From Nocardioides sp. JQ2195 (GTDB lineage Bacteria > Actinomycetota > Actinomycetes > Propionibacteriales > Nocardioidaceae), in the NCBI RefSeq assembly GCF_012272695.1, contig NZ_CP050902.1, positions 2,790,001 through 2,854,000 on the forward strand: 64,000 nucleotides of DNA, read 5' to 3'. The notes below the pieces were generated by a model. The model was not told the DNA's origin. It worked only from the letters and a program-made list of their open reading frames with translations, and did not search any database. Each line of letters starts with the position of its first letter. The first letter of the stretch is position 1. Shown here one piece after another: positions 18,043 through 24,985 of the stretch. Both the position numbers and the translations under genes were made by a program.

Positions 18043-18441
18043 ATGACCGAACAGATTGCCGAGACCGAGGAAGCCCCCGAGGTCGAGACCGAAGAGACCG
18101 ACACCCCCGAGACCGACCCGGAGACGTTCCCGCTCGAGTACGTGCAGAAGCTCCGCGACGAGTCCGCGAAGTACCGCACCCGAGCACAGCGGGCCGACGA
18201 CCTCGCGCAGCGGCTCCACGTCTCACTGGTGGCCGCGAGCGGCCGCCTTGCCGACCCCGACGACCTGCCGTTCGTCGAGGCCCACATCGACGACCCCGAG
18301 GCGCTCACGGCCGCGATCGACGACCTGCTTGCCCGGAAGCCTCACCTCGTTTCGAGGACGCCTGTCGGTGACGTAGGGCAAGGTGCCACCCAAGGGGAGG
18401 CAGCCGTCGACCTCGCCGGGATGCTCCGGCGTAACGCATGA
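18043..18441 (+). CDS. Phage scaffolding protein
   Basis: A 132-residue, very acidic N-terminus (TEQIAETEEAPEVETEETD) followed by a predicted coiled coil (EYVQKLRDESAKYRTRAQRADDLAQRL) and a basic C-terminus, the usual scaffold design for procapsid assembly. It has its own ribosome-binding site AAAGGAAG, unlike the overlapping genes before it, as expected for a protein needed in quantity. No prohead protease accompanies it, so scaffold is probably released without cleavage. Confidence 0.85.
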   Translation: MTEQIAETEEAPEVETEETDTPETDPETFPLEYVQKLRDESAKYRTRAQRADDLAQRLHVSLVAASGRLADPDDLPFVEAHIDDPEALTAAIDDLLARKPHLVSRTPVGDVGQGATQGEAAVDLAGMLRRNA

Positions 18442-18455
18442 CGAAAGGGAGAACC

Positions 18456-18617
18456 GTGGCAACCAGAGCGGAATTCGAGCAGACGATGCTCGACAAGCTG
18501 ACCAAGATGGCGGAAGGCGCGAGCAACTCGACCCAACTCCTGAAGCTGGCAGAGACCTACGCCTGGCTCGTGAGTCCCGGACAGCCGCACGGCGGGGAAG
18601 TTCACGTCACCAAGTAG
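18456..18617 (+). CDS. Variable small protein between scaffold and capsid (element 1)
   Basis: A 53-residue basic helical protein starting at GTG 18456 behind AAAGGGAG; an in-frame ATG at 18438 that overlaps the scaffold stop is the alternative. I do not recognise it. Element 2 has an unrelated 75-residue protein in the same slot while both neighbours are nearly identical, so this position is swapped. A capsid-decorating or size-determining role is conceivable but unsupported. Confidence 0.6.
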   Translation: MATRAEFEQTMLDKLTKMAEGASNSTQLLKLAETYAWLVSPGQPHGGEVHVTK

Positions 18618-18730
18618 TTAAACCTCACTTGAGGTATGCTGAGAGGGACGGTCCTGGCGGCCGTCCCTCTTCGCTTCGCGGTCCTGGCGGCCGAGCGTGA
18701 CAACTTCCGCTCTCACCAAAGGACGCCATC
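18618..18730 (+). promoter_or_regulatory. Capsid-gene promoter and leader hairpin (element 1)
   Basis: The 113-bp gap holds palindrome CCTCACTTGAGG (18623-18634), a TATGCT -10-like box (18635-18640), then a 9-bp stem hairpin (18643-18669). GTCCTGGCGGCCG occurs twice (18651-18663 and 18681-18693), allowing alternative pairing. The element 2 leader keeps the same hairpin. Confidence 0.6.
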
Positions 18731-19606
18731 ATGGCCGTAGACACCAGCAACGCCGCAGAACTCACCGCCGAGCAGGTCCAGAAGGTTCTGGTCCAGCCGC
18801 TCGAGGCACAGTCCGCATTCCTCGCAGCCGGCCCCCGGATCATCGACACCGCTGGCCCGCTCCGCCTCCCGAAGATGGGGCCGGCGACCAGTCCCGGCTG
18901 GTTCGACGAGAACGCGCAGATCACGCCCGAGGTCGACCCGACGTTCGACGAGATCATGCTCCTTCCCTCGACCATGCAGAGCGTGAAGACGCTGACGCGC
19001 TTCTCCAACGAGCTGGCTCGCCAATCGGTCATCGCGCTCGACCAGGCGCTCCGTGACCGGATCGTCAAGGACGTGGCCGACACCCTCGACAAGCAGTTCC
19101 TGGGGCTCACCGGAGACGGCGTGACCAAGCCCAAGGGTCTGTTCGTCTACGCCGGCCAGTCGCTCGCCGTCGACGCCGCGGTCGGTCTCGACGACCTCCT
19201 CGACGCCGAGGCCCTCGCGCTCGGTGCGAACGTCAACCCGGACGCGCTCAAGTGGGTCATGACCTCGCGTGAGTTCATCGCGCTGCGCAAGATCAAGGCC
19301 GCGACCGGCTCGAACAACTACGTGCTGCAGCCCGACCCCACCAAGGCCGGCGGCTACACCATCTTCGGCAAGCCGGTCATCGTGACCAACCACCTGACCG
19401 ACACGACCGGCACGCCGAACACCGGCAACATGGCGCTGGTCGACTTCTCTCAGATCGTGGTTGCCCGCGACCTGGCCCCGTCGGTCAAGGTGCTCGACCA
19501 GACGTTCGGCGACTACGACCAGCAGGCCATCCGCGTGGTCGCCCGCTACGACGTGGCCGCCCTCAACGACGACGCCGTGATCGAGCTGACCGGCATCACG
19601 ATCTGA
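18731..19606 (+). CDS. HK97-type major capsid protein
   Basis: A 291-residue HK97-fold capsid protein. Visible features are an N-terminal arm (LTAEQVQKVLVQPLEAQSAFLAAG), E-loop and spine-helix region (VKTLTRFSNELARQS), and the P- and A-domain stretches (FGKPVIVTNHL, GNMALVDFSQIVVARDL, VRVVARYDVAALND type). There is no long N-terminal delta domain, consistent with the separate scaffold and missing protease. Only three substitutions separate it from the element 2 copy. It is expressed from its own leader. Confidence 0.95.
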   Translation: MAVDTSNAAELTAEQVQKVLVQPLEAQSAFLAAGPRIIDTAGPLRLPKMGPATSPGWFDENAQITPEVDPTFDEIMLLPSTMQSVKTLTRFSNELARQSVIALDQALRDRIVKDVADTLDKQFLGLTGDGVTKPKGLFVYAGQSLAVDAAVGLDDLLDAEALALGANVNPDALKWVMTSREFIALRKIKAATGSNNYVLQPDPTKAGGYTIFGKPVIVTNHLTDTTGTPNTGNMALVDFSQIVVARDLAPSVKVLDQTFGDYDQQAIRVVARYDVAALNDDAVIELTGITI

Positions 19607-19926
19607 TGACTGCGCCCACGGCGCAGAGCGTCGCGGACTTCCTTGGCCAGGGTGATGACGTGGGTTTCATCGCCCTGGCCGAGGAACACCTGCCGATGGT
19701 CACGCACATGGTCAACGCCTACACGCGCGGGAAGGGCTTCACCGACGGCATCCCCGACGATGACGTCGCGGCCGTGATCGTGTCCTCCGTGGCTCGACTG
19801 GTGGTCAACCCGGAGCAGTACGACCTCGACACCGCTGGCCCGTTCACGACGCGCTACCGCGTGTTCGACGGCTGGTCCCTGCCCGAGCTCGCGATCCTTC
19901 ACCGCTACCGCAAGAGGGCGCTGTGA
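19606..19926 (+). CDS. Head-tail connector (adaptor) protein
   Basis: A 106-residue mostly helical protein of the gp6/gp15 adaptor type that docks under the portal (VADFLGQGDDVGFIALAEEHLPMVTHMVNAYTRGKGF...). Its ATG overlaps the capsid stop (TGATG). Nearly identical to the element 2 protein. Confidence 0.82.
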   Translation: MTAPTAQSVADFLGQGDDVGFIALAEEHLPMVTHMVNAYTRGKGFTDGIPDDDVAAVIVSSVARLVVNPEQYDLDTAGPFTTRYRVFDGWSLPELAILHRYRKRAL

Positions 19927-20228
19927 GGCGCATCGTCGTCACTCACGTGCAGGTCACGGAGACCACTGACGACTACGGGAACACGGTCACGGTCGAGACG
20001 CCCGTAGATGTCCCGCGCTGCCTCCTGGCCCCGCGCTCGTCGACCGAGCGCACCGACCCACACTCACCGGCCGTCATCAGCGGGTCACAGCTCTACATGC
20101 CCGCACGCTCCACGCCCCCGGCCCCCGCGGACTACTTCCTCATCGACGGGAAGCGGTACGACGCCGAGGGAGAGCCCGGCGTCTGGCCGGGCCGAGGCAT
20201 CGAGGTAGCCGTGAAACACATTCCCTGA
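19923..20228 (+). CDS. Head closure (stopper) protein
   Basis: A 101-residue beta-rich protein (VTHVQVTETTDDYGNTVTVETPVDVP ... YFLIDGKRYDAEGEPGVWPGRGIEVAVKHIP) of the head-completion/stopper type that seals filled heads and gives tails a docking surface. GTG start overlaps the adaptor stop. It is the last structural gene: instead of tail terminator and tail tube genes, a transcription terminator follows. Confidence 0.8.
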   Translation: MRRIVVTHVQVTETTDDYGNTVTVETPVDVPRCLLAPRSSTERTDPHSPAVISGSQLYMPARSTPPAPADYFLIDGKRYDAEGEPGVWPGRGIEVAVKHIP

Positions 20229-20339
20229 CCCGGCGTCAACGTCACCCCGACGTGCTCCTATCTCGCGTCCGGGAACGATGGTGGCGAGCGGCCTTTGCGA
20301 CTTCTTTCACCGCACAGACCCACCAGCGCCAGACACAGC

Positions 20340-20375
20340 GAGACCCCCGGAGTAGTGATGTCCTCCGGGGGTCTC
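20340..20375. terminator. Bidirectional terminator ending the head operon (element 1)
   Basis: A 13-bp perfect stem (GAGACCCCCGGAG with CTCCGGGGGTCTC) with a 10-base loop lies between the head operon and the convergent cargo gene. The same hairpin lies at 47186-47219 in element 2. Confidence 0.88.
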
Positions 20376-20393
20376 CTGCTGCTCTGGGTCGGA

Positions 20394-20720
20394 TCAGGCA
20401 GTCGCCGGGCGGTACTCGGCGAGCTTGTTGCCCAACTCGCGCGCGACCTGTCCGGCCTGAGCCCAGGTCATGTTGTCGTCGATACCCTCGATGGTGAAGC
20501 CGCTCATCTCAACCATCGATCGCAGCGTGCTCACGGCGAGCGGGCCCGCGGGGTTCGATGCCTCGGGGATGAACCAGCGACGGCCGATCTTGGTGCCCTG
20601 CATGCGGCCGGCCCTGAGCTCGCCCCGGACCCACTGCGCCGACACTCGGTCGTGCTCGGTGGAGAGCCGCTCTGCCATTTCGGCGGGGTCGAGGTAGTTG
20701 GTGGTGGATACTGCGGTCAT
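20394..20720 (-). CDS. Cargo-slot gene of element 1: HTH-type small protein
   Basis: A 108-residue protein with an excisionase-like helix-turn-helix stretch (LDPAEMAERLSTEHDRVSAQWVRGELRAGRMQGTKIGRRWFIPE) and an unrecognised helical C-terminus. It is read toward the head operon from its own promoter and behind AGGAG. Promoter and leader are conserved with element 2, where an unrelated protein is encoded, so this is a swap position like satellite accessory-gene slots. A regulator, superinfection or helper-interference function is possible; none is shown. Confidence 0.65.
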   Translation of the reverse strand: MTAVSTTNYLDPAEMAERLSTEHDRVSAQWVRGELRAGRMQGTKIGRRWFIPEASNPAGPLAVSTLRSMVEMSGFTIEGIDDNMTWAQAGQVARELGNKLAEYRPATA

Positions 20721-20795
20721 GGTGCTCAACTCCTACTAGTTGGGTTCCTAGGCCCTGTCCGGTGCTCAACCACCGGGCGGGGCCGACTTGCGTCT

Positions 20796-20825
20796 GTTCT
20801 ATCCCGAGCCACCGACACCTGTCAG
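20796..20825 (-). promoter_or_regulatory. Cargo promoter, element 1
   Basis: On the minus strand, CTGACA (20820-20825), an 18-bp spacer and TAGAAC (20796-20801). The same boxes and spacing occur at 46736-46765. Just upstream lies AGAACATGCAG, also kept in both elements. Confidence 0.65.
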
Positions 20826-20862
20826 CGGAACGGCAACTCCTGCATGTTCTGTGCATGCTCGC

Positions 20863-20883
20863 AGTCCGCAGGGAGTCCGCGAG
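20863..20883. promoter_or_regulatory. Candidate integrase arm-site pair, right end of element 1
   Basis: AGTCCGCA-N3-AGTCCGCGAG, the counterpart of 11092-11112, in the same orientation. CCGCAGGTC is a second motif found near both ends (11049-11057 and 20929-20937). Confidence 0.5.
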
Positions 20884-20989
20884 AAGTTCAGCCGGGACCG
20901 TTGGCGGCCCACGACTGCCAACGCATCGCCGCAGGTCAACCGGCATTTGCCAATCAGGGCACACAATTGCCGTCAAGCGTGGCCCACAA

Positions 20990-21008
20990 GGAGACCAAGA
21001 AGGCCTGA
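20990..21008. repeat. attR core of element 1
   Basis: Second copy of the 19-bp sodN-end core. The DNA beyond it is the original downstream flank of sodN. Confidence 0.92.
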
Positions 21009-21051
21009 CGTCTCGACGGAGTCGCGCCCTCGGGGCGACGCCGTCCCGAGG

Positions 21052-21081
21052 AAGGGTGTCGCGCACCAGCGCGGCACCCTT
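21052..21081. terminator. Displaced native sodN terminator
   Basis: A 13-bp stem (one G-T pair) with ACCA loop lies 44 bases past attR. Joined at the core it would follow sodN by about 44 bases, so the insertion moved it about 10 kb from its gene. Confidence 0.7.
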
Positions 21082-21246
21082 CCCTGATTTCAGGCACGGC
21101 GCACGCACGAACGGCGTACGCCGGAAACGTCGCGGTGCCTCGTCCGCAGCGCATCAGTGGCCGGCCTTCGACCGTCAGGAGCCGACGCTCAGCACCTCGG
21201 TTCGGGACACCTCGTGGCCTGCGGCGAGCGATCGCGGAGAAGCGAT

Positions 21247-21633
21247 ATGTTGGAGCGCATGCGACCCGATGTCGAGCTCAGGCTCCCCGTAGACAGCGCC
21301 TATGTGTCCGTGCTGCGGGCCACGACCGTGAGTCTGGCCGCCAGGCTCGACTTCACCATCGATGACATCGAGGACCTGCGGATGGCCGTGGGCGAGGCCT
21401 GCGCCATGGTGCTGCCCTCCGCCGAGGAGGGATCCGACCTCGTGTGTGCGTTCTTCATGAAGAACGGGGAGGTCACCATCACCATCACGGTGCCCAGCAC
21501 CCAGACCGAGCTCCCCGAGGAGGACGGCTTCGCCTGGCAGGTGCTCAGCGCACTGACCACACACGCCGAGTTGGCGTCGGGCGACGGAGCCCTTTCCGTC
21601 TCCATGACGATGCACTCGACGGTCGCGGCCTGA
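21247..21633 (+). CDS. RsbW-like anti-sigma factor (ATP-binding)
   Basis: A 128-residue GHKL-type protein. The N box is visible (DDIEDLRMAVGEACAMVL, the Glu/Ala-Cys variant of E-x4-N), and a short C-terminal ATP-binding region follows. RsbW-type proteins bind SigB/SigF-type sigma factors and phosphorylate STAS antagonists. The sigma gene starts 2 bases after its stop codon, so it is the cognate partner. ATG 21247 behind GGAGA is chosen; ATG 21259 is possible. Confidence 0.82.
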   Translation: MLERMRPDVELRLPVDSAYVSVLRATTVSLAARLDFTIDDIEDLRMAVGEACAMVLPSAEEGSDLVCAFFMKNGEVTITITVPSTQTELPEEDGFAWQVLSALTTHAELASGDGALSVSMTMHSTVAA

Positions 21634-21634
21634 G

Positions 21635-22441
21635 ATGAGAGCCGAGAGCGGGGGAGCTCCCGACCGCATGCCACTGGCGGAGATCAAGGCGACCAGTGCG
21701 CTCCTGTTCGAGCAGGTGACGGACGAGGAGGCCAGCGAGGCGGCACGCTCCGTCGCGCGCGACGACCTGGTCCGGCTGCACCTGCCCCTCGTCGAGCACT
21801 GTGCCCGACGCTTCCGCAACCGGGGGGAGCCGTTCGAGGACCTGGTCCAGGTCGGCACGATCGGCCTGATCAAGGCGGTCGACCGTTTCGACACCGACCG
21901 GGGCGTCGAGTTCTCGACCTATGCGACCCCCACGATCATCGGTGAGATCAAGCGGCACTTCCGGGACAAGGGCTGGGCCATTCGGGTACCGCGCCGGCTC
22001 CAGGAGCTGCGCATGCAGATCAGCTCGAGCACAGCCGACCTCAACCAGTCCTTGGGCCGCTCCCCCACACCGTCGGAGCTGGCGGACGTGATCGGGTGCA
22101 CGGTCGAGGAGGTCATCGAGGGGATCGAGTCCGCCAACGCCTACTCCACGCTGTCACTCGATGCCGGCAGTGACAGCAGCGACGACGGCTCGCTGAGCAT
22201 GCTCGACACCATGGGGGTCGACGACGACGGCATCGAGCACGTCGAGCTCCGGGAGTCGCTCAAGCCGCTCCTCGAGCAGCTGCCGCCGCGCGAGAAGAAC
22301 ATCCTGATGCTGCGGTTCTTCAAGAACATGACCCAGTCGCAGATCGCGACCGAGGTCGGAGTCAGCCAGATGCATGTGTCGCGGTTGCTCACCAAGACCC
22401 TCGAGCACTTGCGCCAGGCACTGGCTGACGAGGCCCACTAG
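21635..22441 (+). CDS. SigB/SigF-family alternative sigma factor
   Basis: A 268-residue group 3 sigma factor with region 2 (DLVQVGTIGLIKAVDRFDTDRGVEFSTYATPTIIGEIKRHFRD), region 3 (VPRRLQELRMQISSSTADLNQSLGRSPTPSELAD) and region 4 (LPPREKNILMLRFFKNMTQSQIATEVGVSQMHVSRLL). It would direct stress or stationary-phase transcription under control of the RsbW-like partner just upstream. Start ATG 21635; MPLAEIK at 21668 is an alternative. Confidence 0.9.
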   Translation: MRAESGGAPDRMPLAEIKATSALLFEQVTDEEASEAARSVARDDLVRLHLPLVEHCARRFRNRGEPFEDLVQVGTIGLIKAVDRFDTDRGVEFSTYATPTIIGEIKRHFRDKGWAIRVPRRLQELRMQISSSTADLNQSLGRSPTPSELADVIGCTVEEVIEGIESANAYSTLSLDAGSDSSDDGSLSMLDTMGVDDDGIEHVELRESLKPLLEQLPPREKNILMLRFFKNMTQSQIATEVGVSQMHVSRLLTKTLEHLRQALADEAH

Positions 22442-22489
22442 CGTCAAGATCCGCGGTTCGCGCATCGAGCACCCGCGGTTCGCGCAGGG

Positions 22490-22891
22490 TCAGGACGGGT
22501 CCACGGTTCCTTCGTCGGACAGGTAGTCCATGCTGGCCGGGTTCAGCACGCCACCGAGCACGACCACCGCGACCACGGCCAGCCCGATGGCCACCGCCGT
22601 CGTCTCGCCCCCGCGAAAGCTCCAGGCCAGGCCCAGGGCCATCAGCTGGGTGAACACGACCGGGCTGCGGGCCCAGGACTCGCCCGCCCGCATCGACCAA
22701 GTGGCCCACGCGAGGAATCCGCCGTACGCCGCGAAGAACAGCGCCGTGCTCAGTCCCATGACGAGTCGACCACCCGAGAGGTGGAACAACTCGAGCATGG
22801 CGTAGGTCACAAGGCCCAGTGACTCCAGGGCCGCGAGGCCGACCGCGACCTTCAACAGCGCCGGAATCGGGGTTTCAACAGGGGTGCTCAC
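22490..22891 (-). CDS. Four-helix integral membrane protein
   Basis: A 133-residue hydrophobic protein with about four membrane segments (AVGLAALESLGLVTYAML, MGLSTALFFAAYGGFLAWATW, VVFTQLMALGLAWSF, AVAIGLAVVAVVVLGGVL) and an acidic C-terminal tail. It resembles small actinobacterial membrane proteins of unknown function. GTG 22891 starts it. The gene is convergent with the sigma gene. Confidence 0.7.
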   Translation of the reverse strand: MSTPVETPIPALLKVAVGLAALESLGLVTYAMLELFHLSGGRLVMGLSTALFFAAYGGFLAWATWSMRAGESWARSPVVFTQLMALGLAWSFRGGETTAVAIGLAVVAVVVLGGVLNPASMDYLSDEGTVDPS

Positions 22892-23070
22892 GAGGAAAAA
22901 CAGTACTTGTGACCAAAGTGACGTCGGTAAGGGGTTGTCACGGGGTTCACTTCTTGAAACTCTGTTCCGTGCGCTCGTGAACGGGTTCGCTTGACCCTGC
23001 GCGCGTACTAGAACTTTTACGTGACGGCCCACTGGCCGCCGACGACACTGAGAAGAGGGAGTCCCCCGCC

Positions 23071-23322
23071 ATGGATTGGCGCCATCGCTCCGCGTGCCTC
23101 GACGAGGACCCGGAGTTGTTCTTCCCGATCGGCAACACCGGTCCGGCCATCCTCCAGATCGAGGAGGCCAAGCAGGTGTGCCGACGCTGCGAGGTGCGCG
23201 AGCAGTGCCTTGCCTGGGCCCTCGAGGCGGGACAGGACCACGGCGTCTGGGGCGGACTCGGGGAGGACGAGCGTCGCGCGCTCAAGCGCCGCAACGCCAG
23301 GGCGCGCGTCCGCACGGCCTGA
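23071..23322 (+). CDS. whiB: WhiB1-type iron-sulfur transcription factor
   Basis: An 83-residue Wbl protein. The four cluster cysteines are Cys9, Cys37, Cys40 and Cys46, followed by the GVWGG turn and a basic C-terminus (RRALKRRNARARVR) that contacts DNA. Size and pattern fit WhiB1, which holds a NO-sensitive 4Fe-4S cluster and binds the housekeeping sigma factor. GAAGAGGGAG lies upstream of the ATG. The 150-bp upstream region is promoter-like but I cannot assign boxes with confidence. Confidence 0.92.
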   Translation: MDWRHRSACLDEDPELFFPIGNTGPAILQIEEAKQVCRRCEVREQCLAWALEAGQDHGVWGGLGEDERRALKRRNARARVRTA

Positions 23323-23360
23323 TCCGGACGACTGAGCCTGCGAGGTCGCACGGATCGACG

Positions 23361-23418
23361 GTGGTCGAGCGAGGCGCGCCGGCTGAGGAACGAAGCCGCG
23401 ACCGCCGGGTCGAGACCC
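23361..23418. repeat. REP-like dispersed repeat
   Basis: A GGTCGAGCGAG...GCGACCG...GGGTCGAGACC unit of about 58 bp between whiB and pdtaS. It shares its frame with the 123-bp tandem units at 31072-31440. This type of GGTCGAG/CGAGACC element is common in Nocardioides-like genomes. Confidence 0.6.
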
Positions 23419-23460
23419 AGTGACACGGGAGCAGACCGCCGGCAGCGACGAACGCGGGCC

Positions 23461-24933
23461 TCAGTCCACCGGAATGTCGAGGTCGACGCGGGTGCCGTGC
23501 GTCAGCGGCGGGTGCGCAGCTCCCATGGAGAGAACGCCCTCGAGCTCCGACTCGATCAGCGTGCGCACGATCGACAACCCCAGGTTGATCTCGCCGTCCA
23601 GCGAGAATCCGTCAGGGAGCCCGCGACCGTCGTCCTCGATCGAGACGTGAAGACGCCCCACCAGTCGCCGTGCCTCCACCGTGATCCGTCCGTCGTCCCC
23701 GGTCACGTAGCCGTGCTCGACGGCGTTCTGCAGCACCTCGGTGACCACTATGGCCAGCGCCGTGGCCGTCTCCGAGCTGAGCACCCCGAAGCTGCCTGAG
23801 CGCACCACACGGACGGTCTCCCCCACGGCGCTCACGTCGGTGACCATCCGCCCGAGCCGGTCGGCGATCTCGTCGAAGTCGACGTGCTCCTCGACTGCTT
23901 GGCTCAGGGTCTCGTGGACGATCGCGATCGACCCCACCCGGCGTACCGCCTCCTCCAGGGCCGCCTTCGCATCCGGGGTGTCCATGCGGCGAGCCTGCAG
24001 GCGCAGCAGCGCCGCGACCGTCTGCAGGTTGTTCTTCACCCGGTGGTGGATCTCCCGGATGGTGGCGTCCTTGGTGACCAGCTCGCGGTCGCGACGACGC
24101 AGGTCGGTGACGTCACGCAACAGGATCAGTGCGCCGATCCGCTCCCCCTGGGGCCGGAGCGGGATGCTGCGAGCGATCAGCGCCACCCCGTCACCGGTGA
24201 TCTCGGCATCCTTGTGCACGTGGCCACCCAGGACCGCGCTGAGCGTCTCCTCGTCGGGCCGCTTGCGGGGCGGCACCAGGTCGCGGGTCAGGTCCGTCAG
24301 CACGTGACCGGTGAGGTCCTCCGCGTGCCCGAGCCGGCGGTAGACGCTCAATGCGTTGGGCGACGCGTAGGTGACCAACCCGGTGACACCGACCCGGATG
24401 AACCCGTCACCCACCCGGGGCGTGTCGGCGTGGTCGCTGCGGTCCCCCGGCGCCGGGAACAGGCCCCTGCTGATCATCTGGGTGAGGTCCGCGGCCGTCT
24501 GCAGGTAGGACAGCTCCAACCGGCTCGGGGTGCGTACGCCGAGGAGGTTGGTCTTGCGCGCCACCACCGCGATCACCCGGTCACCCCGGCGCACCGGGAT
24601 GGTCTCCACGCGGATCGGGACGTCGTCGCGCCACTCCGGGTCGCCCTCACGGATCACCCGCTCCTGGGCCAGCGCCATGTCGAGCGTCGGCCTCCGGTTG
24701 ATCGGCACGAAGCTGCCGATGACGTCGTCCAGCAACGCGGTCGGCCCGGTGGTCGGGCGCATCTGACCGCCGGCCCAGAAACCCTTCCCCTCGAGATCGG
24801 GCAACCAGAGCACGAGGTCGGCGAAGGACAGGTCGGCGATGATCTGCCAGTCGGCCATCAGCCGCTGCAGCCAGTCGAGGTCCGCGGCGTCGAGATCCGT
24901 GTGCGCCTTGGCCAGTTCGTCGAGTGTGGGCAC
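23461..24933 (-). CDS. pdtaS: PdtaS-type sensor histidine kinase
   Basis: A 490-residue cytosolic kinase with no membrane segment. N-terminal GAF-like domain (residues about 1-150), central PAS domain (about 175-280), then a HisKA_2 dimerisation helix with the phosphoacceptor motif EIHHRVKNNLQTVAALLRLQ, and an HWE/HisKA_2-type ATPase domain (NAVEHGY, EDDGRGLPDGF, GLSIVRTL). PdtaS phosphorylates the ANTAR-domain RNA-binding regulator PdtaR, which is not in this window. It is convergent with whiB across a short repeat. Confidence 0.88.
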   Translation of the reverse strand: MPTLDELAKAHTDLDAADLDWLQRLMADWQIIADLSFADLVLWLPDLEGKGFWAGGQMRPTTGPTALLDDVIGSFVPINRRPTLDMALAQERVIREGDPEWRDDVPIRVETIPVRRGDRVIAVVARKTNLLGVRTPSRLELSYLQTAADLTQMISRGLFPAPGDRSDHADTPRVGDGFIRVGVTGLVTYASPNALSVYRRLGHAEDLTGHVLTDLTRDLVPPRKRPDEETLSAVLGGHVHKDAEITGDGVALIARSIPLRPQGERIGALILLRDVTDLRRRDRELVTKDATIREIHHRVKNNLQTVAALLRLQARRMDTPDAKAALEEAVRRVGSIAIVHETLSQAVEEHVDFDEIADRLGRMVTDVSAVGETVRVVRSGSFGVLSSETATALAIVVTEVLQNAVEHGYVTGDDGRITVEARRLVGRLHVSIEDDGRGLPDGFSLDGEINLGLSIVRTLIESELEGVLSMGAAHPPLTHGTRVDLDIPVD

Positions 24934-24985
24934 GGCGACACCCTATGCCTCCGCGACGCAGGCACTCGGCTGGCATGCTGGGGAC

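Larger units (their letters stand above)
11023..21008 (+). mobile_element. Element 1: head-only phage-satellite-like integrative element in sodN
   Basis: A 9.97-kb unit bounded by a 19-bp direct repeat overlapping the sodN 3' end. Content in order: leftward integrase and repressor, then rightward AlpA-type gene, four small overlapping genes including an initiator-like gene with iterons, HNH, terminase, portal, MuF, scaffold, small protein, capsid, connector, head closure, terminator, and a convergent cargo gene. No tail, tape-measure, holin or endolysin gene is present. Size, a complete head module and the absence of tails match the plan of capsid-forming satellites. A head-only remnant of a larger prophage is the alternative, but a second copy with the same ends argues against it. 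Confidence 0.88.

Noticed and set aside
11023-21008. Gene transfer agent or encapsulin cluster
   Set aside because: Integrase, excisionase-type gene, repressor and att repeats indicate a mobile element; there is no tail cluster as in known GTAs and no encapsulin cargo system.
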